Of a DNA stretch of 64,000 nucleotides, positions 32,605 to 46,107 are shown one piece after another. Positions within the stretch are counted from its first letter, which is position 1, and every line of letters begins with the position of its first letter. The stretch is taken from the NCBI GenBank assembly GCA_910589415.1, contig OU342630.1:75512186-75576185 (forward strand). Direction: 5' to 3'. Source of the DNA: Malachius bipustulatus. Its lineage: Eukaryota > Arthropoda > Insecta > Coleoptera > Melyridae. The position numbers and the translations under genes are program-made. The notes beneath the pieces were generated by a model, which was not told the DNA's origin, made no database searches, and was given only the letters and a program-made list of their open reading frames with translations.

Positions 32605-33326
32605 CGCCGTGTCCTAGCTGCATCCGTGGACTGAGTTGCGTGCGATGCGGGGAACGCACGCAACGCAAAATCGCAAGAGAAATTTTGAGTGTGTCCTAAC
32701 TGAATGCGTGCGGTTCGTGCGATAAAATGGTTTCCAATCCAACTATTTCTGGTGCAGCTTCAGATGAAATACGTTTTAGTTTTGTAAACCAGTAGGTTAT
32801 TGGAGCTTGAAAGACTTAAAAATCACAGAAAGAAACATGTTACTTAAGAGAAAGAAACAATAAAACGCAAGTAATCTATAGAAATAGGTATAAGATTTGA
32901 TAGATAGATAAATAGAAGGTAGGTTAAATAAAAATAGGTCTACAATAGAAGTTAATAGACCTCATACTTACTTTGAAAACCTAAATTCGAGACATTTTCA
33001 CATTCCCAGTGTACCTTGACTCGTGTTCTTGTAAAATAGATTTCTCTTATTGCACAAAATGTTTCGCTTTGGCACGAAGGCAATCGAAATTCAAAAAAGT
33101 TCCTGCCCGCCGTAAAAATCGCAAGATTTTGGCAGATGAAAAAACTAAATATTTTAATTTAAAACAATGCGTGCTTTGCGGTGTCGTTTTATCGTACGAC
33201 TTTTGCTGGCAACGCGTTTACTGTGGACAGTCCCATTGTTTTGCATGTGTTTTATTTTAATCGTTCACCGCAACGCACGCACGCAACGCACGCAACGCAG
33301 TTCCCGGATGCAGCTAGGACGCGGCG
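32605..33326. mobile_element. PIF/Harbinger-type non-autonomous element
   Basis: The ends CGCCGTGTCCTAGCTGCATC and the inverted CGCCGCGTCCTAGCTGCATC match over at least 22 bases with one mismatch and continue with GAACTG and GTTGCGTGCG. TTA stands on both sides (32602-32604 and 33327-33329). A 3-bp TTA duplication with long G/C-rich inverted ends is the signature of PIF/Harbinger elements. The inner ends hold repeated ACGCACGCAACGCA. Short frames inside (such as 33009-33260, lysine/arginine-rich) may be leftover transposon coding sequence but carry no recognisable catalytic motif. Confidence 0.7.
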
Positions 33327-34180
33327 TTATAGCCGTACTGTTTAGTACAACTGTATCATTCGCTATAGATGGCATTGAGGCATGTAGTTTATATAGAGTA
33401 CCTGTATTACTGACACTAACACATACTAAGGTAGCGCATGCACTCGATGACGTTTACTTGACACAGAGATGTTTGAACAGCTGGATGCCATATTTTTGGC
33501 ACATTTGATCACAGGCGTAGATATCAAGTGGAAAAAATCAAAGTTTGAAAAACCAACCAAACTACTAACACGAAGAGAGATCGGGGAATTCTCTTTCAGT
33601 GAGTATTAAAAACATAATTACATAGACACACGGACGACAGAGTAATCTAAGTACCTATAAAAGACTGACCCCATACTGATTCTTAAAAATAAGATTCATC
33701 AAGGTGTAATAAAAGCTATCTGCTATAAGTACTTTCAGATATACGGAAATTCAAAGACGTATGTATTTTCAGTAATGCCTGCTGAGTGCATTTTTTGCCC
33801 ACAATATCCTAGTTACAGGTAAATATTGATAGAGGATTATTATAAATAAATATTAAAAAAGTTACTTTTAGGCATGGCAAACAAGCAGAAACCTCTCTCA
33901 AATGAGTGCAAAGAAAGGCAAAACAGCTGTCTATGTCTTTATATTTATTTAATCTGTGTCGCTGGAGAAAATAAGATAAATATCTATTTTCTTTTTTGCT
34001 CCTAACTGTATGCTACCAAAAACGGGGTACGAACTCGCTCAAAAAAACGGTTTCTCTATATCTGTTTTTTTTTCTAACCCTGAATATAAACTTCTAAAAA
34101 TTCAAAGTATTTGCCATAAATTATTTTGAATTTTTGAGAAATTGTTTCTCCAAATAACGCCACTGCCAAGCGGAAATGAC
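33327..34180. other. Non-coding stretch
   Basis: AT-rich DNA without recognisable genes or paired repeats. Confidence 0.5.
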
Positions 34181-34184
34181 ATAA

Positions 34185-34375
34185 TATTACGTGGCGACAG
34201 ACGGACTCCACTCCAGTCAAGAACACCGTCCCTGTACACTTAATTATATGATTAATTCCAGCGTCCAGAGGTTAACGAGGTACACCGCTGCACTGATTAT
34301 AATAAAACTATTTCATTTCATTAAAACCTCTTCTGGTGACTCGTTCGAGGACCCGTTTCTGAATCTTTGTATAGT
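34185..34375 (+). repeat. Possible LTR end and primer-site junction
   Basis: AATAAAAC (near 34301) is followed about 30 bases on by TGGTGACTCGTTCGAGGACC (34333-34352), which resembles the start of an internal region after an LTR. No matching downstream LTR or coding sequence is present. The evidence is only the order polyadenylation-like signal, then TGG-initiated site. Confidence 0.22.
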
Positions 34376-37300
34376 TACAGTGGTAAGCAATACTTAGGTG
34401 CAATTAGCTGGCAATTGAATCAATTGCTCGTTCACACCGGTCGTATAAGCCCTGCTTTGGTTTCTCTATTAAAGGAATTAGATCCTATCGGGAGGCTGCT
34501 TAACTCTTATGCCAGGTCAAGTACGGGTTACTTATAGGTATTATTTCCATATGTGGTTTGTTAATCATACCTTGTTCTCCATACCGAGACCATGAATAAT
34601 GGTCTAAAATAGGGCATCTACAACTACATGTCATACAAGTAGGTATAAGGTACTGTATTAGTAAGTTTTATTATACATGTAGGTATAGACATTATTTGAT
34701 GATATAATAAACGAGAAAATTATGGATACATAACCAGGTACATCGAGGGGATTAATAAGAAGAAATATCTTGAGATAAATTAGTCGTATACTTAATTGAA
34801 AACAGAACTTATTACGCAAAAACCGGAAATAAATGGACGTTAAGTTTTTAAGGTTGTTATTTCATAAAAGCTGGTCATCGTACTAATATTTTTTTGCTTG
34901 ATAGAAGACACAGGCGTACATAGGAAGGCAGCCTACTAAATAATTCTTACAGACTGAAATAAGGCTGAATATACAAGTTTTCCAAAAAGTCTGTTCGAAG
35001 GTTTGAATACTTCATAGAAAATGAGCCCATTTGAAAACTGCCTACCACTTCTTTCCTGATGATGTGGTGTAGGTAGGGGGGTATTAAATTTAACACCATT
35101 GAATGACTGTTGTGAAGTAAATGAACTCGCACTTTATTACTGTTCGTTCTTCTGTATAAGATCTTGGATAAAATGAAAAAGCAACAAATACAGCGTCATC
35201 TGTCATGAGTCGTAAAAAAATAAATAAAAAAAGACAACCTTGAAGTAATTTTTGCCATTAAATCAGATTATACAATAAAATATTGGGGTACCTACCCAAC
35301 TGAGATTTTTCAAGTTCCACGTATTCAATGGGTGGAGGTTTACCAAAGTCTCGTTTGGTATCGTTGGATAGCGCTTTTAAACCGATCAAGGATAATTTTT
35401 TTTTTCATTTTTTGGTCCAATGTATGTATCCTCGAGATATTTGACCGCTTCCAGACTTTTTGGACAGTTTGCTTGTATGCCTACCCACATCTTACGACTA
35501 TGAATGTACAAGTTTTTACAAATAAAATTTGTAGCAAATACTAAAATACCAAATTTATAAAAAAAATTGTCATCTCCGCAGAGATTCCAACCCGTTTTTC
35601 ATACACATTTTAATATAAGCACCTGCTTGCACCACCAATTGCTACTCAAAATTAATTTTGCGTGAAAATATGAAAATACATTCAAAGCCATTTACATGTC
35701 AAAGCACACACAACATGTTTCAAAATCTTTGTTGTGAGGCCCTTTTCGGAATCTTCTTCTACTTCAACTTGTGTCCATCCGTTGTCGAATGTAGGCCCGT
35801 TCCAGGTCCAGATTTTTCTATGCTATGCTATGCTATGCTATCTCTTGTTAATCTCATGTATTGTCATCCTTTCTCTGCTCTAACCGTTGGTCGAAGCAGA
35901 GTGATTTTTACCAACTTTGTTGTGTCTTAGGGGTTTACCATAAACAGTAATAAGTAATTTTTCCTTAGCGGCGTCTATCTCATCAGCAACAGCATTGTTG
36001 TTTTTGAAGATGAGCAAATACCTGTTCCTTTCCAAACTGCTTACAAGCTTCATTTTTCACTGACGGTTACATAGAGGACGATCATTATAATGCGTTTTCT
36101 GCAAAATTGGCAAATTAACTGTTCTTGGACCGATGATTTCAGCCATCCCACTGAAGCGAATACAATGAATTTGAACTGATTCGACGCAGAAGTGAATGTT
36201 CTTTGATTTTTGTAAATATGAAATATTAGCTTGAACGCACTCTTCCGAACCAATAGGCAAAAAAAGTGGAAAAGTCCCAAGATTTCTTTTTTTTTTTGGA
36301 CTTCCTGGCTCAAGCGGCGGTCGAGGGATCGTTGAATACTAGTATACTTGACGTCAACAATGAACTTATCAAAACAGTAATTAGCATTCCAATACTTTTT
36401 TCCGAGTGACCTTTTACTGTGACTCGCTTAAGATGTCGTCAATAACTGAAAAATTTATTTTTATTAGAAGGCGCCAAGGAATTACACCTTGGGGCCTTTA
36501 AGGGTCGAAAGAAACAAATTGACATAATAGCTCGTTGACTTTCTTTGCTTGACACACTCAAGGTTGCGTTGGTGATATGTTAGACTGATGAGTTGAAAAC
36601 GGTCAGTGAAACATCGATGTCTCTGACTTCACCGGACATTTGAGGTTGTGTCGTTCAAATACTTTTATTGTAACTCCTATGGGTTTTCTTAGCGAGTTAG
36701 TATGGACTTGGTTTTTATCGTCCCAAGCAAGAATTTCTCTATAACCAATGAATAAAGTTCATAAAATTATTATGAAAATGATGATTTCAAAATTGTTGAT
36801 GTCAAGAAACATGACTACTCGGAAATTTGATCCAAATTACTTTAAAACAGAATAATTATTAATAAAAAAAGGTAAATAATTAATGGTAATAGAAAATGCC
36901 AGAAATTATTAAAAAAATATCATGTATTTCATGATAAATTTACATAAATTATTGGAGCATTTATCTAGTAAAATAGTAATTAATGCTAATTAATCATGTT
37001 ACAATGAGCTGCATACTATACCTACATAAGAATCGTATTCAAGTGAGTAATTCACACGCCCTTCATACAATCATAATAGTATACATGGGAAGATCATAAA
37101 TTGTTAATGTTTTTCTTATTTTTGACTACTAATAAACCATTATCGCCATAACTTGAAAATGTCTCTAAGCTACTAAATCACACCGTTCCCAGTTCCCACA
37201 CAAAGCACATTATTTGCTGACTTGTGTGATGTTATAGTTACGCTAGAGCAAATCAAGATCAGTTTATCATTACAATTGTTTATAAAAAGCGTGAAGAGAG

Positions 37301-40300
37301 AGCACTACTACAAAGGTACAACTACCTAGGTAGGTACAACAAAATGAGTTCTGATGAAGATCTTGGAAGTAAACATCTATTGTTTCACTAAAAAAAACAA
37401 TCAAGGAGGGAGCCAATATTTAACAAAGTTCCTTTTCCCTAATGTGTACCATAAGTGTTATAAACGCATAAAATGTTATATATAAACAAAAATGATTTTT
37501 AACGATTGTGCGCTCACATAGGTCATTGAAAAAGTTAAATCAAAAGAAAAATTCACTGTGCTGAATGATTCCTTCTTTAGACCTGAATTTTATCAAATTT
37601 ATTGAAGCGGAAATTATATGAGCATCGTAAAAACAAATATTTAACCCTCTTTGGATATTAAATTCTCTTTTATGTTCTTCTCTTTGCGATAAACCGGGGG
37701 TAAGTAAGCAGGTATTTTTATACCTCCTGCGAATTTTACAGGGAGACACCAATCCACGAACTAAACGCACATTTAATGACAGCGTTGTATTATTTATGGT
37801 TGTACCGACAGAGGGCATGAACAAAATGTAAACCCCGTGCTATATACAATTTTGATACAACTCTTTTATATGCACGGGGTCGTATAGTTCGCAGCAGCTT
37901 TCCGACGATAATTACCAGGGCAACAAACATGTCCTTTGCTTTCATGCGTCGAGAAAATAAAGCTTGTGTATGGAGGGATATGCAATATTCAAAACAGAAG
38001 CCACTCTTTTCATGGCTGCAATTCCCCCAGAATGGATTCCGTCGTTCCCCAGACATCTATTTCTACTTTCTTGCGCAATAAAATGCAAATGCAGTTTTGA
38101 AGGAAGTCGCCGATGTAAACGACACAATAACGAACGACGTAAACGTTTTGTGAAGGATGCAGGAGAGACAAAGCCCTATAATTCATACCTCGCGCTGTTG
38201 CAATGGTGCTGTCTACAGTAACATTGTTCTCATTAGTAGATGTTATATTCTTGACTCTTGAGGAAATCACTTTGCAGGAAACAGTCTGTTCCAGGCAGGA
38301 ATTTCTATAAGGCTGACAACGCGAAAAGATCTTGCTTCTTAATCATCATATTTTGCTTTCAGTGTAAATTGAGTAAGTTTTCTCGAAAATAGAGTATGGT
38401 CTTGTCAGAGAAATGTATTTATTTGTCTAGCAACTAGTCATTACAGCGCGTCGTCAACGATCCTGATAAAGTAACCAGTGAGTAAAATAATAATTACTAC
38501 TACAAGATGAAACGAACCGAAATACATTCAAAAAAAAAAAAAATCACCTCTATCAAACACCGCCAATTTTTTTTTCGCTTAATCATCTGAGAAATCACCA
38601 GCTTCCAAGTATAAGAATTTATCTAAAGTTTAGTGTGAAGATAACAATATCCTTGAAGGACAATACCTACGTGCCCATGTAAAAGGAGCCTGTCGGGATG
38701 TCATACAAAAGGACCCATTTCTTTATTAGTCTTATTTATCTCTCGGCAAATAATTTTCATAGGTATTGAATACCAACGTCTCGTCTCCAGCGATATGGTC
38801 TAGCGTTGCATTATAGCTAATATATATTTAAGTGACTAGCCTACCTGGCTACCATAGAATTTCATAACCCAACTCTATTCAACCCCAGACGGTAGTAAAT
38901 TTTTACAAGCTGCCGTGAAATCGCTTTAAAGCTAGAAACACTCTAATGGGCAGTTTATTGTTATAAATAGGAAGAAAGCAGACCCTAAATAAACCGGAAC
39001 GAAATTGCTTGAGACGTTCAGAGGAGACCGCTCAGTTCATAGGTGAGTTCTTTGAATTCACCGATGGACACTTAAAGACCCATTAGTCAACCCAAGTACA
39101 AAGAGAAGATACTATGTCAAACATGATTGGTTAGGGGAGACCTAAAAATAATACGATTGGCTGGCTGGGAGACCTCCTTCGCCGACTGCCGGAGATTTTT
39201 TTGAGGAAAGCGGAAGTTTTTGAAACGAAAGCTAGACAGTTGAAATGTAACCTTCGAAGCAGTAACTAGTAAAATCTTGAAGAGCTTTTTAGTGACTTCC
39301 GCCGTTATTTCTCGCACTTCAGTACTACTTCAGGTGATCTAATTTTTGTCTCGCGAACGGGAAATTTGTGGAAGATGTTTTTTTACCCCGAGTGTTAGTG
39401 AAACGAAGATGGAGAGACAAATCAACAACTGCACACCACCGTCCTCCAAGACCTGCAGCGTTGGAAGCCACCCAGACGAAGGCCCCCGTTGAGCTCCGAC
39501 ACCCCGAGGGCTAATAAAAGGTCAGGTGTACATTTTACAACAATTATGATATTTTCTTGCTCATACCTATTTTTTTCGATCATCTTTACTTGAACATATC
39601 CATAACATTTTTTTATCAACCTGTGTGTTTATATAGCGGCCATAGATGTTTCATTAATAATAATAAGTATACTAGAATATTCATTAATTTAAATCTATTA
39701 TCTTTATAATTATTTGTGAGGTATAGGGAGATTATTTTGCATTTTATTTAATCAAATTTTCAACCAATCATTATCAACCGATATGGTAAAACCCTTGAAA
39801 AGATATTTAATTACCACTTATGGTATTTCCTCTAGGAACAAATAAGGCCAAATTCATTAATTTCCGAATCAATCAATTTTAGAATTAATTCATGCTAAGG
39901 CACTTAAAGAAAAATAGGACATGACCAAATGAAATTAATCCACTTAAAATCAAGTGGTTCGTTTTTGTACAAAACTCTCTTTCGTTTTTTTCTCCGCGAC
40001 AACATTCGCCAGAATGTAATTAAAAAGGTAGTATGATGACTCATTGGGGTTTTAAGGCTTCCGTTTCAAAGAAAACGCAAGCGTGTGAGTGAGAAGGCAA
40101 ACAGTGTGACAGTAGTTAGTAGTAGAGCAAAGAAAAGGGTTAAAAGGCCATGTGTGGAACTTAGACACAATGAGTTCATGTAAGTACCTTTCGATCTAGG
40201 ACCTGTTAATGAATCGTCGCTTGTCTATACACTGGCGCTCGGAGAATGAGGCAGTGTTAATTCAATGCAAAATCAAGCTTTTAATAAGCATATATGTATT

Positions 40301-41158
40301 CTGGGTTTATATCAAAGAACCTCTGGTTGGTATATAGGCTGTTTAGGTGGGAGATACCTAGTTTATTAATAAAGCTAATAAACTATATCTTTACAGATAG
40401 CACTAGCACTATGGTTTGAATATCGAATAAGATCAGTTTCATGATCTCAGATAAGATTTGGTAAATTTTCTTACCAAGACTTATATTTCCCATTTGTGAT
40501 CATAAGGAAATAATTATCAGGTGCATTTCCAATAATCAACACGGTCAAATAGCCGAGTTTCAACACAGACTCTCACAGTCGAAATATACCTATTAAATCC
40601 TCTTTCTAAATGACATTGTTCATCTACAATATTTTCCTAGCTCCGTCTAATGATCAGGGAAATTTAGCAGTACTCATAATCCTTACGAAAAGGACCGATT
40701 AATTTTATTATCAACATCTCTTGCGATTTTTCTTCATTGTACGATGAACCTCTCAACTTTAAAACAACAGAAAAAGAGCCAAACATTTTCTCTCTTTTTC
40801 GAATAATCCTTTATCGACGTTTCCATGCAAATAAGTTCAAACACTTCAAATTATCCGACTTTTCCGGAAACAAATCAAGGAAGTGACCCCAGTTTCTCTG
40901 GGACTTCATCGAGAAATTATTATTTTATCAAACAAGTATCCGTTCCTGGAAACTACAAAATAAGCACATTTTAATTGCTTGTCGTTCATTACAAACAGGA
41001 AAAATCCTATAAATTTTTGTGGCAATCAAAATCCAACTATTCCAAACATTAATTTACATATATCTTCATGGATTCCTATCCAAATAACTTTCCACGGAAT
41101 CTATACTCTAATCAGTTGGTAACATCGCTGTGGGGGAAAACCGGGATCGTTAAGCCTT
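34376..41158. other. Long featureless non-coding stretch
   Basis: Nearly 7 kb in which I cannot support a gene. Frames are short and have no domain. A TATGC pentamer repeats about four or five times near 35818-35840. At 37833-37879 CCCCGTGC pairs with GCACGGGG around a 31-base loop. On the minus strand near 35870-36040 a faint protein-like reading appears but is broken by stops. This could be intron or intergenic DNA. Confidence 0.45.
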
Positions 41159-41333
41159 CGTTGGTGTTCTGGGTATTGTGTGATAACTGGTGCTTTATAC
41201 TAGGAACCCCTCCAGAGAATCCTGTACGTGTAAGCGCTGACGGTCTCGCCCGGGAGCCCCGTTGGTGATCTGGGTATTGTGCGATAACTGATTCTTCATC
41301 TCAGGAACCCCTCTGGAGAACCAGATACGGGTC
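41159..41333 (+). repeat. Two tandem units of 101 bp
   Basis: CGTTGGTG-TCTGGGTATTGTG-GATAACTG-TCTT/GCTT-AGGAACCCCTC-GAGAA recurs at 41159 and 41260. The units differ by scattered substitutions. They stand at the left edge of the A-rich strand-biased region and are GC-richer than it. Confidence 0.65.
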
Positions 41334-41463
41334 ACTACCACGACGCTCTAGTTTAGAGTCCACACTGTGACAGCCGACGGGTCCTCCATAGCATTCAACC
41401 AGAAGCGACTAGTCTATCTTAGTTAAGTTGCAGCAGTTAGATTTCAGTAAATCATAAAACCTA

Positions 41464-42110
41464 CTATGCCCAACAAGGCAACAACAAAACCCAAAACTAC
41501 ATTTATCTATAACCAATTATGCCCAAAAGCGGCTAAACCAAAACTATATTTATAAACAAATATTATCAACAATCATGCCCAAAAGCGGCCAAACCAAAAC
41601 CATATTTATAAACAAATATTATGCCCAAAAGCGGCTAAACCAAAACTATATTTATAAACAAATATTATCAACAATCATGCCCAAAAGCGGCCAAACCAAA
41701 ACCATATTTATAAACAAATATTATGCCCAAAAGCGGCCAAACCAAAACTATATTTATAAACAAATATTATCGCCAAAAGCGGCCAAACCAAAACCATATT
41801 TATCAACAAATATTATGCCCAAAAGCGGCTAAACCAAAATCATATTTATAAACAAATATTATCAACAATCATGCCCAAAAGCGGCTAAACCAAAACAATA
41901 TTTATAAACAAACACTATCAACAATTATGCCCAAAGCGGCTAAACCAAAACTATATTTATAACAAACATTATAAACAATTATGCCCAACGAGGCCAAATC
42001 AACAGTATATTTTATATCAAATGTGATAAAACCATCACGCCTAAAAAGGCATAAACAAAAATCAAAATACCAGCAAACATTACCTATTAGCCCAAGAGGC
42101 CCAACAAAAA
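41464..42110 (+). repeat. Minisatellite, about 13 units
   Basis: A unit of about 46 or 56 bases recurs from 41464 to 42110. Each begins ATGCCCAAAAGCGGC and runs through AAACCAAAAC to ATATTTATAAACAAATATTAT, written here in pieces. The long form adds CAACAATC. Unit starts are near 41467, 41518, 41575, 41622, 41676, 41723, 41771, 41814, 41870, 41927, 41981 and 42037. The outer units are more diverged than the middle ones. An 85-codon frame through the repeats is a by-product of the period. Confidence 0.85.
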
Positions 42111-42190
42111 TTATTAAACTTACATCAAAAGTTATCAACAATTATAATAAAATTCTATACCAACCAGACGGCCAACGAAAGCAACATAAT

Positions 42191-42258
42191 TATTCAGCAA
42201 ATTGCTGCAACGATAAATATAAAATATTCAGCAAATTGCTGCAACGATAAATATAAAA
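42191..42258 (+). repeat. Perfect 34-bp tandem duplication
   Basis: The 34-base unit starting TATTCAGCAAATTGCTGC occurs twice with no spacer (42191-42224 and 42225-42258) and no difference that I can see. Each unit holds CAGCAAATTGCTG, itself palindromic. Confidence 0.85.
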
Positions 42259-43870
42259 CACTCGAGCGCAATGACGTTTCGCACCGTGGGATATTAATTA
42301 TTTGTCGACCCGGCGCGGTCAATTCGCTACCCTCCGGGCTTGGAGATGTCGTTCTTTTGTCTTTCGTCAGGTGACGGCAGTACTGTTCCCTAAACAATTT
42401 GGTTTTCCTTATCCTAACCTGGTCAGATGATTCATTAACAGTGAAACAAACAGGAATAATGAAAAGAGAGAGAGAGAGAGAGGAAATTAACTTTACAAGT
42501 GACGTTAGCACTATAAACCAAACAAATCTAAAACCAATATAAAAATAGTACCTACCAAAATTGGTAAATGTTACAAAGATAACACGAATATTAAACAGTC
42601 CAAAAGAGACTATCATTATAAATAAAATCTCGAACATAATCATAAATAATTATCTCGCAAAAGCGATCCAATCAAAACTCTATGATTAAGAGATTATCGT
42701 ATAATTTGTAATATCTAATAATCAATTAACACTAACATAGCCTCACCGATGGTGAACTATTCTTTAAGTCAAAAAAGACAAACTAAATGAATTATTATCA
42801 GTCTAAATATTTTCTGATAAACCTAATAAACCAAATAAACAAACACAATGCGCAATATTTATACTTCTAAGCTTATGAACCAATCATATTCCGTTACTAA
42901 GGTAACCAAAGACACAATGGACTAAGGTCTAATATTTTTATACAAAGAACTTAATAAAAGTGGACTTCAATTGAAAGTCAATAAACAGACCTATCAAATA
43001 TACAAAATCAAACAGGGAAAATTAAACCCTTTAAAGCTAAGCACATTTTTAGTCTTTTTATAAACCTACGAGAAGTTAACTCGAAAGCACCATACAAATA
43101 ACACATTATTAATTACAAGTAATTAAATTACAGCAATTAAATCAATACTCAATTCAGAATAAATTTCGCCTGTCCTAAAGGCTAATTTAAATACTTGCAT
43201 TATAATCTCACCTAATCCTACAATAATTATCCAAAGAACTAGGAAAGCCTAGAAACAATAGCAAAGTGCTAAAACTAAAATGATTAGTTTACTCAGTAAC
43301 ACTCGAGAAGGGGTTACCGATAATGATTACATTTTTTTTTAAATCACATCGAATGTCAAAATGTTTGAACATCATACTCTTCCGAATCTTCTCCTCCTTT
43401 TCAGAAATCAAAGGAACCAGAAGACCATCTCAACCTAGAGGATAGAATATACCAATTAATTATAGACAGATTAATTTAGATTTTCAAACAGATCAATGAA
43501 TCAATTAAAATCAATCAAATTAAAAATTATCATCAAAAGCCAGGGAAACCATTAATTATCAATTCAGTCTAATATTGTTTAAAATCCAGGGAAACCAAAA
43601 CCTTTTTCACGAAACTTTGAAAAGTAATGGAAATTGGAAGAAAACTCCTTAACATTGTAAAATCATTTAAAGATTAAGTTTTTTTTGAATTAAAATGGTC
43701 TGAGAAATGAAATACTTCTTTTATTTCTCCCAGCATCACTTCCCATCAAAACGCTTTCGCTCGCCTTAAGGAACCAGGTCAATTTTTGGTAAGCTTTTCA
43801 GGAAGGACAACGGAGATTTCCACCGGGTTTGTACAAGACCCCAGTAAGGTACGTTACAAAGAATAATACG
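42259..43870 (+). other. A-rich, strand-biased non-coding region
   Basis: The plus strand carries far more A than T and little G, continuing the bias of the minisatellite. An (AG)9 run sits at 42465-42482. A GC-richer island at 42260-42420 includes GTCGACCCGGCGCGG. No gene on either strand. Such bias is common in leader or untranslated parts of LTR retroelements, but I see no LTR or pol here, so the origin is open. Confidence 0.45.
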
Positions 43871-44630
43871 AAACAACCAGTGAAGTAATCAGTTTCAACT
43901 TCTATTATGTATTTAACAATAATTTTAAAATAGTTGTCACAGCAACGTTGTATGAGACAAAATGGGTGGCATAGAAGGACTAAAAAATACTACAATATTT
44001 CAGCTTTACAATAGTTTATTGTCTGGAAGAAGAGAATAAGACAGTACCAACTTGGCAACAATGCGATTAGTTATGTATATTTTCTTTTGAATGAAAAATC
44101 TGCTAATTTCTGTTTTTTATATTCACTATTGCTAAATTCCATGATTAATGGAGCATGATTAATGGATAATACGATGTCGGTTAAATTAGCAAAAGAGAAG
44201 AATATTTTTGTTGCTTATTTTAGCAATGGTAGACAGAAAAAAAAATATAGGAAATTTTTCATCACCCTGTATAATTATTCACTTCACGCCCATGGACACT
44301 TTTGATCACCATAAACAGTTGTTGAATAATATATTTGAATTTCAGCGATTTTACCGAGGGCTGATTTCCATCATATAATCCGTACGGAATCCTTTCTCAC
44401 CACAACAAATTTCATTTCCTTCATTTAACAAATCCAAGTCTTCAAAAATGACTGTAGAATTTAGATCCCTGGAGAATATAAATGTTCACAATCTTTAAAG
44501 TTCCCAGTCATGTTCTTTTTTTTTAATACATCCATGATTGCGGGAAATTGTTGTTTTCTGGCTCACTTTAATAACTCACAGCATGTCAAATTGCATGCAC
44601 CGCTTGGGATATAAAAAGCTCCCTTCACAC
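43871..44630. other. Non-coding stretch
   Basis: AT-rich with no gene. CACCCTGTA at 44263-44271 is an unpaired copy of the TACAGGGTG end. Confidence 0.45.
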
Positions 44631-45455
44631 GACGCTATTTTGCGTGCTGGATTGTCTGCTTGATTTAGCTGCTGGGTTTCAAGCGTGCTGTGGTGCTGGA
44701 TGTCGTGATGGCTTTTTCAACTGTAAACAACACACGATGTGCGCTTCAAAGCTGGATTTGATTGTGATTGTGTTGCATGCGCAGTGTTAGTTCAGATGTC
44801 AACAAAAATGACTGACAGTAATATTATTGCAGGAGTTATTAATCACGAGCGAGTTGCAGTTTTGCAGTTTTGCAGTTTTTTTTATTAAATAGTTTAATAA
44901 AATTGCCATTTTGATTGTCATTTTGGTTTCGAAATCACATTATTTTGGGCACTTGTGCTTAAGTGACATAAATCTAGATGCAGTCTGTCACTTTGACAAT
45001 AAAAAAATACCAATCTCTAGAGTTCATAAATTTATCTTTTTTGACGACTTGGAAATCATAAAATTTGTTTCTTGGCGATTTAACAAAAAATATTGCGTCA
45101 CACGTTGAACTCAGTCTTCGGCCTGTTTTAGCAAATTTCATTCGTGCGTAAAACTTATACTTTGTAAAAAACAGGGAAGAAAAGCACGTTTTAACAAACC
45201 TCATATAGCCTATGGAGTCGAGCATACTCCCAATGTCACCCACGTGATAAAATACTGCTTTTTTATAGGTTCTTACTCAAATCCAGTCACGAAACATGCG
45301 TCGAAAATTTCAGCATTTCAGCAATTTCTATCAGCATGAGCCCACGCAACAGTCAACTCAGCCCGCAGTGACGTCATTTTCCATCGCCGTAGCCAGCTTA
45401 GTTGCCAGTTGCCAGTAGAAGTCCCAGCAGACGATCCAGCAGGCAAAATAGCGTC
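44631..45455. mobile_element. 825-bp inverted-repeat element, GACGCTATTTTGC ends
   Basis: The left end GACGCTATTTTGCGTGCTGG and the inverted right end GACGCTATTTTGCCTGCTGG differ at one position and continue with AT-GTCTGCT. No transposase is encoded. The first ATG inside opens a short frame starting MTDSNIIAGVINHERV that ends after 26 codons, possibly a leftover of transposon coding sequence. I could not find a target duplication. The style resembles PIF/Harbinger MITEs but TTA flanks are not visible. Confidence 0.6.
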
Positions 45456-46107
45456 TTTTGGCTTAAACACTTACGTGTTTACTACTTCGTATGTATATAA
45501 ATGAAGAGTAATTACTTTATAAATATGTCACGTAAGCGCGTGAGTTAAAATTACCTGGATTAGGTTAAGACTTCACAAATACTTTCATTTCTTCACTGTT
45601 GACCTCATGCATAAGAGATTGGCCAGATAACTTTGAGAAACTCTGATCAGTGAAAATGCAAGTAAATTGTCTTAAGTCAATGTAGCTCTAGTTTCGTCCC
45701 ATTTAATTTTTATGTACAGGGTGTCGAAAAACTCGTCGAAAAAATTAATGACACGTTACTCAGCATCGAAAAATAAGAATCTATTATGTGCTTTAAATTT
45801 TATTCTAGCTACTCTAGTTTCCTAGATATAAAATTTCCCTAAGACAACTTCAAATTCTAATTTCTCTTGCACAAAAATCAAAATTATTATAAAATTTTAA
45901 AATAAAGCGACATTTTAAGACAAATATTACAAAAGCCATCTGTTAAAATGTTGGTTAAACATGGGTAAAGACATTTTAAAAACACGTAAAAAATAGGGGT
46001 GGGAAAAAATTACCAACTGGCAACATTGGCATCACCTGTTGGGAAAGTTGATTTTATCAATAGTTTTCCGATGATTTTTCAACTTTCATTGTCTGTGGTT
46101 TTCGGTT

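Noticed and set aside
35870..36040. Faint protein-like reading on the minus strand
   Set aside because: A stretch of about 50 residues without stop looks protein-like, but I cannot name a family and it is closed by stops on both sides.
39390..39525. Possible host exon (GC-richer, ending in AGGTCAG before GTGTAC)
   Set aside because: One frame reads about 40 codons up to a GT donor-like site, but there is no convincing acceptor and no homology I recognise, and the ATG frame stops early.
41575..41832. 85-codon repetitive frame
   Set aside because: It follows the minisatellite period and changes phase with the unit length; no sign of selection on protein.
41129..43860. Whole A-rich block as one giant LTR
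   Set aside because: It can be read as starting TG and ending CA, but there are no matching target duplications, no second copy and no TATA or polyadenylation layout.
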